Below, one piece after another: positions 1-9,524 of a DNA stretch of 64,000 nt. Position 1 is the first letter of the stretch. Each line of letters begins with the position of its first letter. The position numbers were made by a program, and so were the translations under genes. The notes beneath the pieces are model-generated. The model was not told where the DNA came from. It saw nothing but the letters and a program-made list of their open reading frames with translations, and searched no databases. Source of the DNA: Arctopsyche grandis. Lineage: Eukaryota; Arthropoda; Insecta; Trichoptera; Hydropsychidae. The DNA is taken from contig NC_135359.1 in NCBI RefSeq assembly GCF_051622035.1, forward strand, positions 21,548,001 to 21,612,000. Reading direction: 5' to 3'.

Positions 1-268
1 AATATCACGCAAAACATTATAATTTTTTGCATTTAACAATATTTTAAAATACTAGCTACCTGTAATAGGTTTATTCTGCTTTGCTGAGATTCTGAACATA
101 TCGAATTAAAAGAAGTGATAACAATTTGTGAATTAAGTCTAACAGAAATAGTGTTTTTGCCACTTTCAAATATAACAGCTCATATATTAATAATGTTATG
201 TATTATGTATATTACGTACAATATATTTCACATTTCCAGTATTGAGACAAATTGCTTTATATTTGCAG

Positions 269-398
269 TAATGTCAACACTATTAAATGTTTGATTGACT
301 CCGCGAGTTCTGAAGAAAATATTTCTAATGTCAAAACAGTGATGGGTATAAAAGCAGAGGATGAAGACCTAATACAATATTGGTTATCTGTTTCATAA
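269..398 (+). CDS. Terminal exon of an unidentified gene (5' part outside window)
   Basis: A splice acceptor (TATTTGCAG) ends at 268. The next bases read in one frame, after a single leftover base, for 42 codons to a TAA at 396-398. The peptide includes SSEENISNVKTVMGIKAEDE and ends in YWLSVS. Acidic, polar composition and ordinary codon use look like a real C-terminal exon rather than chance, and an AT-rich 3' region follows. I do not recognise the family. The upstream exons must lie left of position 1; bases 1-268 look like intron. Confidence 0.45.
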
Positions 399-878
399 CA
401 TTGACTGCATATTTATAATGATAGTAAATTTTATTAATTATTATGATATGATTTTACAAAATTATACATTGTAAATATAAAGAATTTCTGAATCATGTTA
501 TGTATTTACATAACATGTAATATATGTACATACATAGAATAATTTATTTTTACTCCAAAACATTTATATTTGTATTGAAAAGATGAAATATATGTATGAG
601 ACAGATTTGAACATGGCTTTTGAATGTACTGCATAAAAATACATCTAATTAATTTCAGGATATTTTCATAACTATCTGAAGCTTCGAATTGCCATGCTCC
701 GATATATGTACAGTAAATTCATATAATCCGTTTTTAGTCTGTTGAAATTGTCAATTTTTTGATATTTGAGGATCTACATATATGTATACATACTGTGATT
801 GAATGCATACATTTTCACGTTTAAAGTAAATTCAAATACCACTATCAATTTAATAATGAATAGAACATAATGTCACGC
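399..878. other. AT-rich spacer, no gene seen
   Basis: Probably the 3' UTR of the exon ending at 398 plus intergenic DNA. It has short ATGTA/TACAT-rich stretches but no convincing coding or structured element. It ends at the target-site duplication of the LINE insertion (879-888). Confidence 0.5.
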
Positions 879-888
879 ACACGAGATT

Positions 889-1158
889 CTTCTTCTTGTT
901 AATGCTTTGTCCGCATCCGGACGTTGGCGACCACCTCGTCGATTATTTGAAGATATCCGCATCGGTCTTCAGCGGATCGGAATAGCCCTTCGGCGCTCAT
1001 ATCGGTCCACATGCACATGATTCGAAGCCAAGATAACTTTTTCCTGCCAATCCATTTTTTTCCTTCTATTTTCACCATAGTTATCAAACGGAGAAATTCG
1101 TATTTTGGACCCCGTATTATGTGTCCGAGGTACTCCATCTTTCTCCGCTTGATGAGAG
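889..1158 (-). pseudogene. C-terminal fragment of the same LINE ORF
   Basis: The minus strand reads LIKRRKMEYLGHIIRG onward to a stop at 899, the typical end of LINE reverse transcriptases (KRRK-YLGH, then a GRKK-SWLR-like block). It is the direct continuation of the fragment at 4851-5520. Removing the inserted LTR element and one copy of its AGAG duplication restores a continuous frame across the junction. Confidence 0.8.
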
Positions 1159-2223
1159 TGTAGGCGGGGTACGATGTGTTGACCGTATCCCGGCCTAACG
1201 AAACACTGTTGTGTGGTTCAAAGATGGGGTCACCAATGTAGGCGGGGTAGCGATGTGTTGACAGCGCTGTTGGATGATCAGAAGGTTGCGTAGATCACGT
1301 CGGGGTAGTACCAATGTAGGCGGGTTACATGTGTGTTGACCGTATCCCGGCCTAACGAAACACTGTTGTGCTAGTTTTATAAAGTTTTATTGTTTGCCTA
1401 TGGTTGTACAAAGGTATGGTATTTGTGGGCAAAAGTATGTCGTTCAGCGGTCTCTGGATATGGTAGAGTGTCGCTGGCTCAGCATTCAGCTATGTACGGA
1501 AGGTCTCTGGATACGGCAGTGTGTTGCTGGCTCGTCCGGCTGGTTGATCTTCCAAGTCCGCGTAGTGTAGTGGTGGCTGGTCAGGAGCTGTATGTTGACT
1601 GGTCTGCTGCTGTGTGTCGACGCTTGCTGCTCTGGGTCGACTGGTCTGGTGCTGTGTGTCGACGCTTGCTGTTGTGGGTCGACTGACGTTGTTTGGGTTG
1701 TACCTCCTTTTATAGTGTTTTTGGAATGCTTGGTGGAAGTGGTTATTGACGCGTACGAAAGGAATTTTGTTTTCGTCGAGGCGTCGAATTTTCTGGAATG
1801 CTTGATGGAAGTGGTTATTGACGCGTACGAGAGGAATTTTGTTTTCGTCGAGGCGTCGAATTTTCTGGAATGCTTGATGGAAGTGGTCGTACGAGCATTT
1901 AGTTTATTGATACGTACGAAAGGAATTTTGTTTTCGTCGAGGCGTCGAATTTTCTGGAATGCTTGATGGAAGTGGTCGTACGAGCATTTAGTTTATTGAT
2001 GCGTACGAAAGGAATTTTGTTTTCGTCGAGGCGTCGAATTTTCTGGAATGCTTGATGGAAGTGGTTGTACGAGCATTTAGTTATTGATGCGTACAAGGGG
2101 AATTTGCTTTCGTCGAGGCGTAGTATTTTCTGGAATGCTTGATGCTGTTCCGCTCGATGTATTTTGTTGTTGCGGAATATTCTCGAAGGTTTCGATGACG
2201 ATGACGACGGCGAGATTCCTACA
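1159..2223 (+). repeat. 5' long terminal repeat
   Basis: 1065 bp, TGTAGG...CCTACA. Its first 60 bases recur in modified form inside the repeat near 1237 and 1315, so it looks built by internal duplication. A tandem array occupies 1723-2140. Confidence 0.85.
1723..2140 (+). repeat. 72/87/89-bp tandem array within the LTR
   Basis: Copies of a unit starting GGAATGCTT begin at 1723, 1795, 1867, 1956, 2045 and 2132 (spacings 72, 72, 89, 89, 87). The same array recurs in the right LTR at 4346-4763. The unit is GC-balanced with GTACGA and GTCGAGGCGTCGAATTTTCT blocks. Confidence 0.85.
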
Positions 2224-2241
2224 TGGCTCTCCGGTGAGTGT
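2224..2241 (+). other. Putative primer-binding site of the LTR element
   Basis: TGGCTCTCCGGTGAGTG begins immediately after the left LTR, as expected for a site complementary to a tRNA 3' end (TGG pairs with CCA). I could not assign the tRNA. Confidence 0.5.
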
Positions 2242-2499
2242 TAGCGATGTGTGTGATTTTGTGGGAATCTTGATGTGTTGGAGTCTATTGACTCGATGGC
2301 GTCGTTGTTTGTCCGGTTGTGCTGGAGAAAGTTGTCTCAACAGCGGGTCTTGTGTTGCATGCCGGTCCAAGTCTTGTTCTCTACCAGGTTGCTTATTTTG
2401 GGCGAGCTGCGTTGGCAGTGAAGGTTTGTAATGGCTTGGATGGTGCTGTTGTGCAGGCTGCTGTGTTCTGCGTGGAGTCATTCGCGTGACTGTTTTGCT

Positions 2500-2950
2500 G
2501 GTTGTGCTGGAGTTAGTTGTCTCGGCAGCGGGTCTTGCGTGAAGAACGTTGTTTGACGAAGTGCGTTGAGTGCTGGTCTTCGTTGGTTGTGCTGGAGTTA
2601 GTTGTCTCGACAGCGGATCTTGCGTGAAGAACGTTGGTTGACGAAGTGCGTTGAGTGCTGGTCTTCGTTGGTTGTGCTGGAGTTAGTTGTCTCGACAGCG
2701 GGTCTTGCGTGAAGAACGTTGGTTGACGAAGTGCGTTGAGTGCTGGTCTTCGTTGGTTGTGCTGGAGTTGGTTGTCTCGGCAGCGGGTCTTGCGTGAAGA
2801 ACGTTGGTTGACGAAGTGCGTTGAGTGCTGGTCTTCGTTGGTTGTGCTGGAGTTAGTTGTCTCGACAGCGGATCTTGCTTGAAGAACGTTGGTTGACGAA
2901 GTGCGTTGAGTGCTGGTCTTCGTTGGTTGTGCTGGAGTTAGTTGTCTCGA
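2500..2950 (+). repeat. 85-bp minisatellite (about 5 copies)
   Basis: Units starting GGTTGTGCTGGAG begin at 2500, 2585, 2670, 2755, 2840 and 2925, each 85 bp apart. They differ by a few substitutions and lie in the interior of the LTR element. Confidence 0.9.
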
Positions 2951-3369
2951 CAGCGGCTGTGTTGTGTTGGAGCTAGTTGGCTCAGTGGCGATTTGTTTCG
3001 CCGGTTGTGCTGGAGTGGGTTGACTCAACAGCGGGTTGTGTTGGTAGCTGGTCCATATGTACTTTCACACCATGTTACTGTTGCGGTCGTTACAATGGTA
3101 GTGAAGGTTTGTGTCGGTCTGGACGGTGCTGTTGTGCAGGCTGCGGCGTCCTGCATGGGCTCATCGAGGTGATGAATCATCGAAGGTGTGATGAGCGGTG
3201 CTGGCGGATCAACAGTAGTGGATCCATTTGGTTGTTGTCTCCGGGTTGCGTCTTGTTGTGGCGAAAGCTGCCGAGTTGTTTGACATGGTCACTAGTTGTG
3301 GGGACATGTAGCGGACTGCGTTTGAAGTCTGCGTTGAGGGTTGCGTTGTAGACTGCGTTGAAGGCTGCG

Positions 3370-3755
3370 GTTGCGTGAAGTCTGCGGTTGCTATGTAGTC
3401 TGCGGTTGCTATGTAGGCTGCGATGTGGGCTGCTATGTAGGCTGCGATGTGGGCTGCTATGTAGGCTGCGCTGTGGGCTGCGATGTTGACTGCGCTGTGG
3501 GCTGCTATGTAGGCTGCGATGTGGGCTGCTATGTAGGCTGCGATGTGGGCTGCTATGTAGGCTGCGATGTGGGCTGCTATGTAGGCTGCGATGTGGGCTG
3601 CTATGTAGGCTGCGATGTAGGCTGCTATGTAGGCTGCGCTGTGGGCTGCGATGTTGACTGCGCTGTTGACTGCTATGAAGGCTGCGATGTAGGCTGCTAT
3701 GTAGGCTGCGCTGTGGGCTGCGATGTTGACTGCGCTGTTGACTGCTATGAAGGCT
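3370..3755 (+). repeat. 12/24-bp minisatellite in LTR interior
   Basis: About 30 tandem 12-mers of the form GCTGCKATGTRG, often alternating in a 24-bp higher-order pattern. Because 12 is divisible by three, both strands stay open and give false low-complexity proteins (repeating AAYI/AAHI on one strand, GCDV/GCYV on the other). Confidence 0.9.
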
Positions 3756-3781
3756 GCGTAGTTCAAAGATGGGGTCACCAA

Positions 3782-4846
3782 TGTAGGCGGGGTACGATGT
3801 GTTGACCGTATCCCGGCCTAACGAAACACTGTTGTGTGGTTCAAAGATGGGGTCACCAATGTAGGCGGGGTAGCGATGTGTTGACAGCGCTGTTGGATGA
3901 TCAGAAGGTTGCGTAGATCACGTCGGGGTAGTACCAATGTAGGCGGGTTACATGTGTGTTGACCGTATCCCGGCCTAACGAAACACTGTTGTGCTAGTTT
4001 TATAAAGTTTTATTGTTTGCCTATGGTTGTACAAAGGTATGGTATTTGTGGGCAAAAGTATGTCGTTCAGCGGTCTCTGGATATGGTAGAGTGTCGCTGG
4101 CTCAGCATTCAGCTATGTACGGAAGGTCTCTGGATACGGCAGTGTGTTGCTGGCTCGTCCGGCTGGTTGATCTTCCAAGTCCGCGTAGTGTAGTGGTGGC
4201 TGGTCAGGAGCTGTATGTTGACTGGTCTGCTGCTGTGTGTCGACGCTTGCTGCTCTGGGTCGACTGGTCTGGTGCTGTGTGTCGACGCTTGCTGTTGTGG
4301 GTCGACTGACGTTGTTTGGGTTGTACCTCCTTTTATAGTGTTTTTGGAATGCTTGGTGGAAGTGGTTATTGACGCGTACGAAAGGAATTTTGTTTTCGTC
4401 GAGGCGTCGAATTTTCTGGAATGCTTGATGGAAGTGGTTATTGACGCGTACGAGAGGAATTTTGTTTTCGTCGAGGCGTCGAATTTTCTGGAATGCTTGA
4501 TGGAAGTGGTCGTACGAGCATTTAGTTTATTGATGCGTACGAAAGGAATTTTGTTTTCGTCGAGGCGTCGAATTTTCTGGAATGCTTGATGGAAGTGGTC
4601 GTACGAGCATTTAGTTTATTGATGCGTACGAAAGGAATTTTGTTTTCGTCGAGGCGTCGAATTTTCTGGAATGCTTGATGGAAGTGGTTGTACGAGCATT
4701 TAGTTATTGATGCGTACAAGGGGAATTTGCTTTCGTCGAGGCGTAGTATTTTCTGGAATGCTTGATGCTGTTCCGCTCGATGTATTTTGTTGTTGCGGAA
4801 TATTCTCGAAGGTTTCGATGACGATGACGACGGCGAGATTCCTACA
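3782..4846 (+). repeat. 3' long terminal repeat
   Basis: 1065 bp, offset 2623 bp from the left copy. One mismatch seen (G4535 against A1912). It is preceded by AAAGATGGGGTCACCAA, where a polypurine tract is expected. Confidence 0.85.
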
Positions 4847-4850
4847 AGAG

Positions 4851-5520
4851 AAACAAGTTCCCTGCCTCTCCCCATCATGCCGAGGACAGCTTCGTTTGAT
4901 ATCTTTTCGGTCCACAGAATCTTCAGCATACGCCTGTAGACCCACATCTCAAAAGCTTTGACGAGGCTGATCATCTTGGTCTTCAGAGTCCACGTCTCAC
5001 ATCCGTGTAGTAATACTGTCCAGACGTAGCTCTTCACGAATCTCAACCGCATATGAAGATTGAGATGCTTGTTTGTAAGCGCCGCCTTCATTTTTATAAA
5101 TACTGTTCTAGCCATCTCGATGCGGATTCTTAGATCTTCATCTGGGTCCATCTCTTCATTCAGCCAGGTACCCAGGTATTTGAATCTTTTTACTCTTTCT
5201 ATCACCTCCCCATCCAACGATAGATCACCGGTGTCTGTTTGCATTCTATCTACTATCATAAATTTTGTCTTCTTTAGATTTATGCGCAGACCTCTTCGAT
5301 TGCTTTCGTGATGTACACGGTCTAGAGATATTTGCAGATCTGCTAAATTTTCAGCAACTAGTTCCGTGTCATCAGCATATCTTATATTGGTGATCGTCTC
5401 GCCGCCCACCTTGATGCCCTCCGCCTCTTGGAGAGCATCGTGGAAGATGGATTCGGTGTAGGTGTTAAAAAGAGTAGGTGATAGGATGCATCCTTGCCTG
5501 ACACCCTGTTCTATAGGATT
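4851..5520 (-). pseudogene. LINE reverse transcriptase fragment
   Basis: The minus strand encodes typical reverse transcriptase blocks. There is a QGVRQGCILSP block near 5500, then the catalytic YADD box just downstream of GGETITNIR (about 5390). A GLRINLKKTKFM block and the C-terminal GCETWTLK region leading to NEAVLGMMGRGREL follow. The frame is open through the LINE part but runs into the LTR sequence at 4850, so the reading frame continuing into the repeat is artificial. The 5' end is truncated, so the fragment cannot encode a working enzyme. Confidence 0.85.
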
Positions 5521-5530
5521 ACACGAGATT

Positions 5531-6070
5531 AAAGAAAAGGAAAAAATGCTATAAATACAATCTGTTGTCTTTATAAATTTGGGTTTAATATTTGCCTACA
5601 AAATTTGTATTTAGGTAGGTAGGTTTATATTTTTCTATTTCCCCTCAGGCATCATGACCTTGTCCCAGGGGGGGGGGGGGCTTAACCATTTTAACGATTA
5701 ACGTAAATGGAGAATGGCTATAAACGCCTTGCATTTTGAATAAATAAGAAAGCAATCCCGAAAAATAAAATAGAGAAGGGGGTAAGGCTTAGTCTGTTAA
5801 AAATCTGGCACCTCCTTCGTCATGGGCTGGCAGATGGTTTTTTGAAGATTTCCCTCCGTAAAAAAAGGTAAACCCAAAATCTAATTCAACATTTTATTGA
5901 GTTTTTTGTTTATGGCAGCACTGGGTGTTATTACAATATTGTTGAATGGCAGCCCTACTTCGATGACAGTTTGACAGCTGCCTGTTGAATCATTCCTTCC
6001 TATTTGCACATCACTATGGTGTGGTTTTGATTTCAAATTTAATGCATTCAAATAATAATATCGAATAAAT
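5531..6070 (+). other. Upstream region of SYS1
   Basis: AT-rich with a GGTAGGTAGG run and an 11-base G run near 5668. No gene is seen; the right part probably carries the SYS1 promoter and 5' UTR. Confidence 0.4.
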
Positions 6071-6721
6071 ATGAAGAAATTAACGGGCTCGTTCCGTTAT
6101 ACACAATGGGATCCTATTTTGCTTGTTTCTCAAATAACGGCGATGCAGTCTGTTTTGTATGTCTCACTTGGTATCCTCATAGCGGTGATGCAAGACATAT
6201 CCAGTTCTACTAGAACCTTAGATCACATATTTAAGTATCACGTTAGTATTATTTTATTCGCTTTGAAAATTTTACACCCAATAATAATTTTGTGATTACA
6301 TGTACTCTATTCTAAATACTGTCGTTTTGTATGACTTTTTTCACAGGAAATCCATATAAGAAATTTTGAAGGCCAGATGGTGATTGTAGCATTCGTTATA
6401 AACGCTCTCGTTGGTGGTTACGTTTTGTGGTTCGTTGTACAGAGGACGAAATTATGCTTAGACTTTAGGTAATTAAATTAATTTTGCTTTAAAACACATT
6501 GTATTGTATTGTATTGACGATAATATTTTTCCAGTTGCACATTTTATTGCCTGCATTTGATATGCTGCTGGTATTACAACGGTAATTTTCCATCAACGTT
6601 TTCATGGTGGGCATTGAACATAGCGTGTGCGTCTATCACTTGTGTTACGGGAGAGTTCATGTGTTTAAAATCAGAATTAAAAGCTATTCCTTTAGGCATG
6701 GGCGCCAAAGTTGATTTATAA
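6071..6721 (+). CDS. SYS1: SYS1 Golgi trafficking protein homologue
   Basis: Three exons, 6071-6241, 6347-6468 and 6535-6721, give 159 aa; the human protein is about 156. SYS1 is a small four-helix Golgi membrane protein that recruits the ARL-family GTPase ARFRP1/Arl3p to the trans-Golgi. Visible landmarks: N-terminal FRYTQWDPILLVSQI (family WDP-L-L-SQ pattern), first hydrophobic helix at about residues 18-40, KLCLDF closing the second exon, and CCWYYNGNFPSTFSWW before the last helix. The end GEFMCLKSELKAIPLG matches the family's GEY-C---EL--IPL. The exon 1 donor is CAC/GTTAGT; an earlier GT would bring a stop codon. An AATAAA lies near 6995. Confidence 0.9.
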
Positions 6722-6992
6722 GGTACTATTTGAGATTATTTCACATAATCATGACATTCAAGACTAAGCAATACCTAATCGTGTTAAAAACACTCATTTT
6801 CGATGAACTATTTTTACGACAAGATTTTTCTGCTATAAATGAATTTGTTCTTTAATATACCCAAGGTGGTCAAAAAACTGCCTAATCTCATATGTTTATT
6901 TAAATCTGTAACTTGAATAACCATAATTACATTTTTTTCGCTAAAGTTATCATATTTGATGTTATTTATTTGTATTTAATATTATTTATTTA

Positions 6993-7187
6993 TTAATAAA
7001 ATGTGAATTTAACTGATTTTTCTTTCCTATATTTGAAACGAAATCGCCTATATGGATAGCTGCCGAGATTACAACAGCATTGCGGTTTATCGTTTGGCAT
7101 TTCTTCGAAAAAAGACATTTTAGAATCAATCTCGCTAACTAATCGGACTTTTCCATCTACATAATGATACACGCTTGATTTAAACAA
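6993..7187 (-). CDS. Possible small exon or ORF, unknown
   Basis: The minus strand has an open frame with no ATG at its left edge (it opens in TTG). It reads SVYHYVDGKVRLVSEIDSKM and ends FRFKYRKEKSVKFTFY, with an AATAAA just after. A pyrimidine-rich stretch ending AAATCAAG precedes it, so it could be a terminal exon, but no partner exon or family was recognised. It overlaps the possible SYS1 polyadenylation region and may be chance. Confidence 0.15.
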   Translation of the reverse strand: MFKSSVYHYVDGKVRLVSEIDSKMSFFEEMPNDKPQCCCNLGSYPYRRFRFKYRKEKSVKFTFY

Positions 7188-7280
7188 AAGTAGATTGCTA
7201 TCATTTTCAAGGATTATTCAAATTTGTATAAATGTGTGAATTCACCACTTTTTAACCAATTATCTAATTTTTTTATGGTA

Positions 7281-7685
7281 TGGACAATATTTGCTGCCGG
7301 TTTAGTGTCCATTATACCTTAAAGGTAATGGCTTTAGCGTGCATTCAACCTATCTATGTGTATAGGAATGGTCAGATAAACAGGTTCATATTTTATTAAA
7401 ACAAGTAATCGTCATTACAACAGCAATTATTGATTACCGGTCAACCGTAGCAATGTCATGAAGAAACTTGACAAAAAGGTTGATAACAGTGTGGTCGTTC
7501 GAAAAGTCCATTTTCCGAGATAAAACTGCAGGAGTCAATCCTCCGTTGCAATCAGGAATAAAAACTATTTATACCGTCAGCACGTTTGGCCCGTGCTGAA
7601 TAAATTGGCGAGATGTCAGACAAGTATTATTGTCAATCTTATTACATTAGAGTGCACGCTAAACCGGCAACCAATATTTCCTACA
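7281..7685. mobile_element. MITE with about 30-bp imperfect terminal inverted repeats
   Basis: AATATTTGCTGCCGGTTTAG near 7286 pairs with AATATTGGTTGCCGGTTTAG read from the minus strand near 7678. Similarity extends outward for about 10 bases. There is no coding inside and no clear target duplication, so the superfamily is unassigned. Confidence 0.6.
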
Positions 7686-7813
7686 CTTTCTAATGTACTA
7701 CATATATGTTGCTGATCATGAACATATTAGTTTATTCATGCACGAACTAATCTGGCCACTTAAAGTGAACACAAAAGAACAAATTGACAAACGAACTATT
7801 TGTTCATGTAAAC

Positions 7814-8800
7814 CAGTGGTTCTTAACGGGGGCGCCAGCGCCCCCTTGTGGGCGTTTTTAAATTTTTAACATTTGGGGGGCGTTACACGATACAGAAGTA
7901 AGATGGCTATCGAAATGAAATTGTTTAAAAAGATTTTATGCACTATTTAATATATTCGGAAAGATAAATGAAGCAATATCAGCCTTATTAAAGCCAAAGG
8001 CGTTATACTGAGCTTTGTCAACAAACTCAAATTATTTAAAAATAATCTTCGTCGGCGAGAACTTCATCTATTTCCTTCTTTACAATAATTAAAAGAAGAT
8101 ATGCTCTAAGATTCTGATTTGGAAACATACTGTAGCCACATTGACGCCCTTATCGAAGATATGTATGATAATACGATTCAAAGACTTGTATGAACTGTTA
8201 ATACCAGATTGGATAATCAATCCATTTTTATCAGATGTAGAAAGTTTCAGTCAAAATTTAAAAGAGCAGTTTATTGAGCTACAAAATGACTGTGAAGCTA
8301 AAATAGTATTCAATCAATGTGATTATGATGTTTTTTGGGTCCGTTTTCACCATCGATACCCTCTGTGGAAAGAGGTAAAATTACCCATCGTAGCATTTCC
8401 TTCATCATATTTAGTAGAAAAGGAGATTTGAGACTGTAATTAACTAAACTTGAACCGAATATTACGAAAATAGCGCAGTCACATGAGGCTCAAGGATCTC
8501 ATTTTTTTTTTTTTTAATAAAATATTCACATTTCCATTGAATTATTTACTTTTAAAATTGAAATAACATTATAATGTATGTAATGTTAATATGACATAAA
8601 TGGCAATTAATACAAAATGTTTATAAAAATAATCCTGTTTTTTATTTGTTTTTCTTATAATTTTTTATTTGTAAAGAAAATCATTGCATGAAATACATAC
8701 ATAGAAAATAGAGTAATTTTTTGTGGGGGGGGGGGGGGGGCGCTGGATAATTTTACTGTGGTAAAGGGGGCGATTCTCTCAATATGGTTAAGAAACACTG
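7814..8800. mobile_element. hAT-superfamily transposon, internally deleted
   Basis: Inverted ends CAGTGGTTCTTAAC (7814) and its near-complement ending at 8800 (CAGTGTTTCTTAAC on the other strand). They are flanked by a perfect 8-bp duplication ATGTAAAC (7806-7813 and 8801-8808). The 8-bp duplication and CAGTG ends are the hAT signature. Inside is the C-terminal part of a transposase gene. Confidence 0.85.
8141..8510 (+). pseudogene. hAT transposase remnant (ZBED5/Buster-like C-terminus)
   Basis: An open frame from 8141 reads PDWIINPFLSDVESFSQNLK, then FNQCDYDVFWVRFHHRYPLW and KLPIVAFPSSYLVEK. It resembles the C-terminal dimerisation region of hAT transposases related to ZBED5. After 8430 the frame has stop codons but still shows LTKLEPNITKIAQSH-like sequence. 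The usual segment between the YLVEK-like block and the GDLRL block is missing, consistent with an internal deletion. It is non-functional. Confidence 0.65.
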
Positions 8801-8808
8801 ATGTAAAC

Positions 8809-9442
8809 TATTAGGCATAAGCGTTAGTGTTCTCAATCGTTTATGTATATTTGCTTACCCTAGGTTACATTTTTTTGACTAACACTCTAATAAAAAAGAG
8901 CTTGAAATTATTAGCGAAAATGGGAATTATAGCATCGTAATTTCTGTCCGATTTCCCATTTCAAATATTTGACAGCTAAAAGTTTCATGGGACACCTGGT
9001 GTGAGTCTATTTGAGGGTACCTTTTGCCTAGCAAATAGATATTTGTATCAATGTACACTAATTGTTAAGAGATAATAGAAAATCACCTTAAATTTGTTAC
9101 AAAATTTTTAAATAAACCTACTGCTCTAATACACTCGAGTAAAATTATTCGATTTTGAATATATGCGATCAAATTGTAACATGCTGATGACCAAAATCAA
9201 CCGCATATTGAAAGTTAGCTGCCAAGTTATATTAGAAACGAGCGAAGGCAAATATAGAAGACGCTTGTAGAAATGAATGGCAAGATAAATGTTCGTTAGT
9301 CCAGCATGTGAATCTTTTTTGTTTTAAATTTAGTATTACTCGGAAATTTTAATGTTTTACAGCTTTCACCCACCTGATCAACACATGGCAATTTGGCTAG
9401 TTTGATATAAAAATAAAAACGACATTTAGAATCCTTAGAATG
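8809..9442. other. Intergenic spacer, nothing recognised
   Basis: AT-rich DNA between the hAT element and the 3' end of RpL18. No coding or repeat structure was seen. Confidence 0.4.
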
Positions 9443-9448
9443 TTTATT
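9443..9448 (-). terminator. RpL18 polyadenylation signal
   Basis: TTTATT on the plus strand is AATAAA for the gene, 77 bp beyond the stop codon. A short 3' UTR is typical of ribosomal-protein genes. Confidence 0.6.
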
Positions 9449-9524
9449 TGAGAACAATAATTTTCAAATTTATATCAGTAGAATAAACATCAGTGTTAAG
9501 TATAAAAGAAACACTTGTATCCGT

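Larger units (their letters stand above)
1159..4846 (+). mobile_element. Non-autonomous LTR retrotransposon, very recent insertion
   Basis: Two direct repeats of exactly 1065 bp (1159-2223 and 3782-4846) begin TGTAGG and end CCTACA, a TG...CA border. They are flanked by a 4-bp duplication AGAG (1155-1158 and 4847-4850). A TGG-starting putative primer-binding site directly follows the left repeat. The 1558-bp interior has no gag or pol: it is mostly minisatellite. The long open frames in the repeats are by-products of repeat units divisible by three. Only one mismatch was seen between the repeats (A1912 versus G4535), so the insertion is young. It needs proteins from another element; its superfamily is undetermined. 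Confidence 0.88.
889..5520 (-). mobile_element. 5'-truncated non-LTR retrotransposon (LINE), interrupted by an LTR element
   Basis: The insertion is flanked by a perfect 10-bp target duplication, ACACGAGATT, at 879-888 and 5521-5530. Read on the minus strand, the LINE begins inside its reverse transcriptase (near 5520) and continues to 4851. It resumes at 1158 and ends at 889 with an AAG-repeat tail rather than poly(A). The stop codon is at 899, so the 3' UTR is only a few bases. About 940 bp of LINE remain. The protein fragments resemble the endonuclease-reverse transcriptase of RTE-like insect LINEs; the clade is an inference. Confidence 0.85.

Noticed and set aside
3370-3755. Regular direct repeats resembling a CRISPR array
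   Set aside because: Units are contiguous with no unique spacers, and the genome is eukaryotic; it is a minisatellite.
1390-4589. Long open frames on both strands across the LTR element and its arrays
   Set aside because: They lie in tandem repeats with units or spacings that keep frames open, are duplicated exactly with the LTRs, and have no domain or start context.
4522-5409. 295-codon minus-strand frame as an intact gene
   Set aside because: It fuses a truncated LINE reverse transcriptase to the end of an inserted LTR; the downstream half is repeat sequence.
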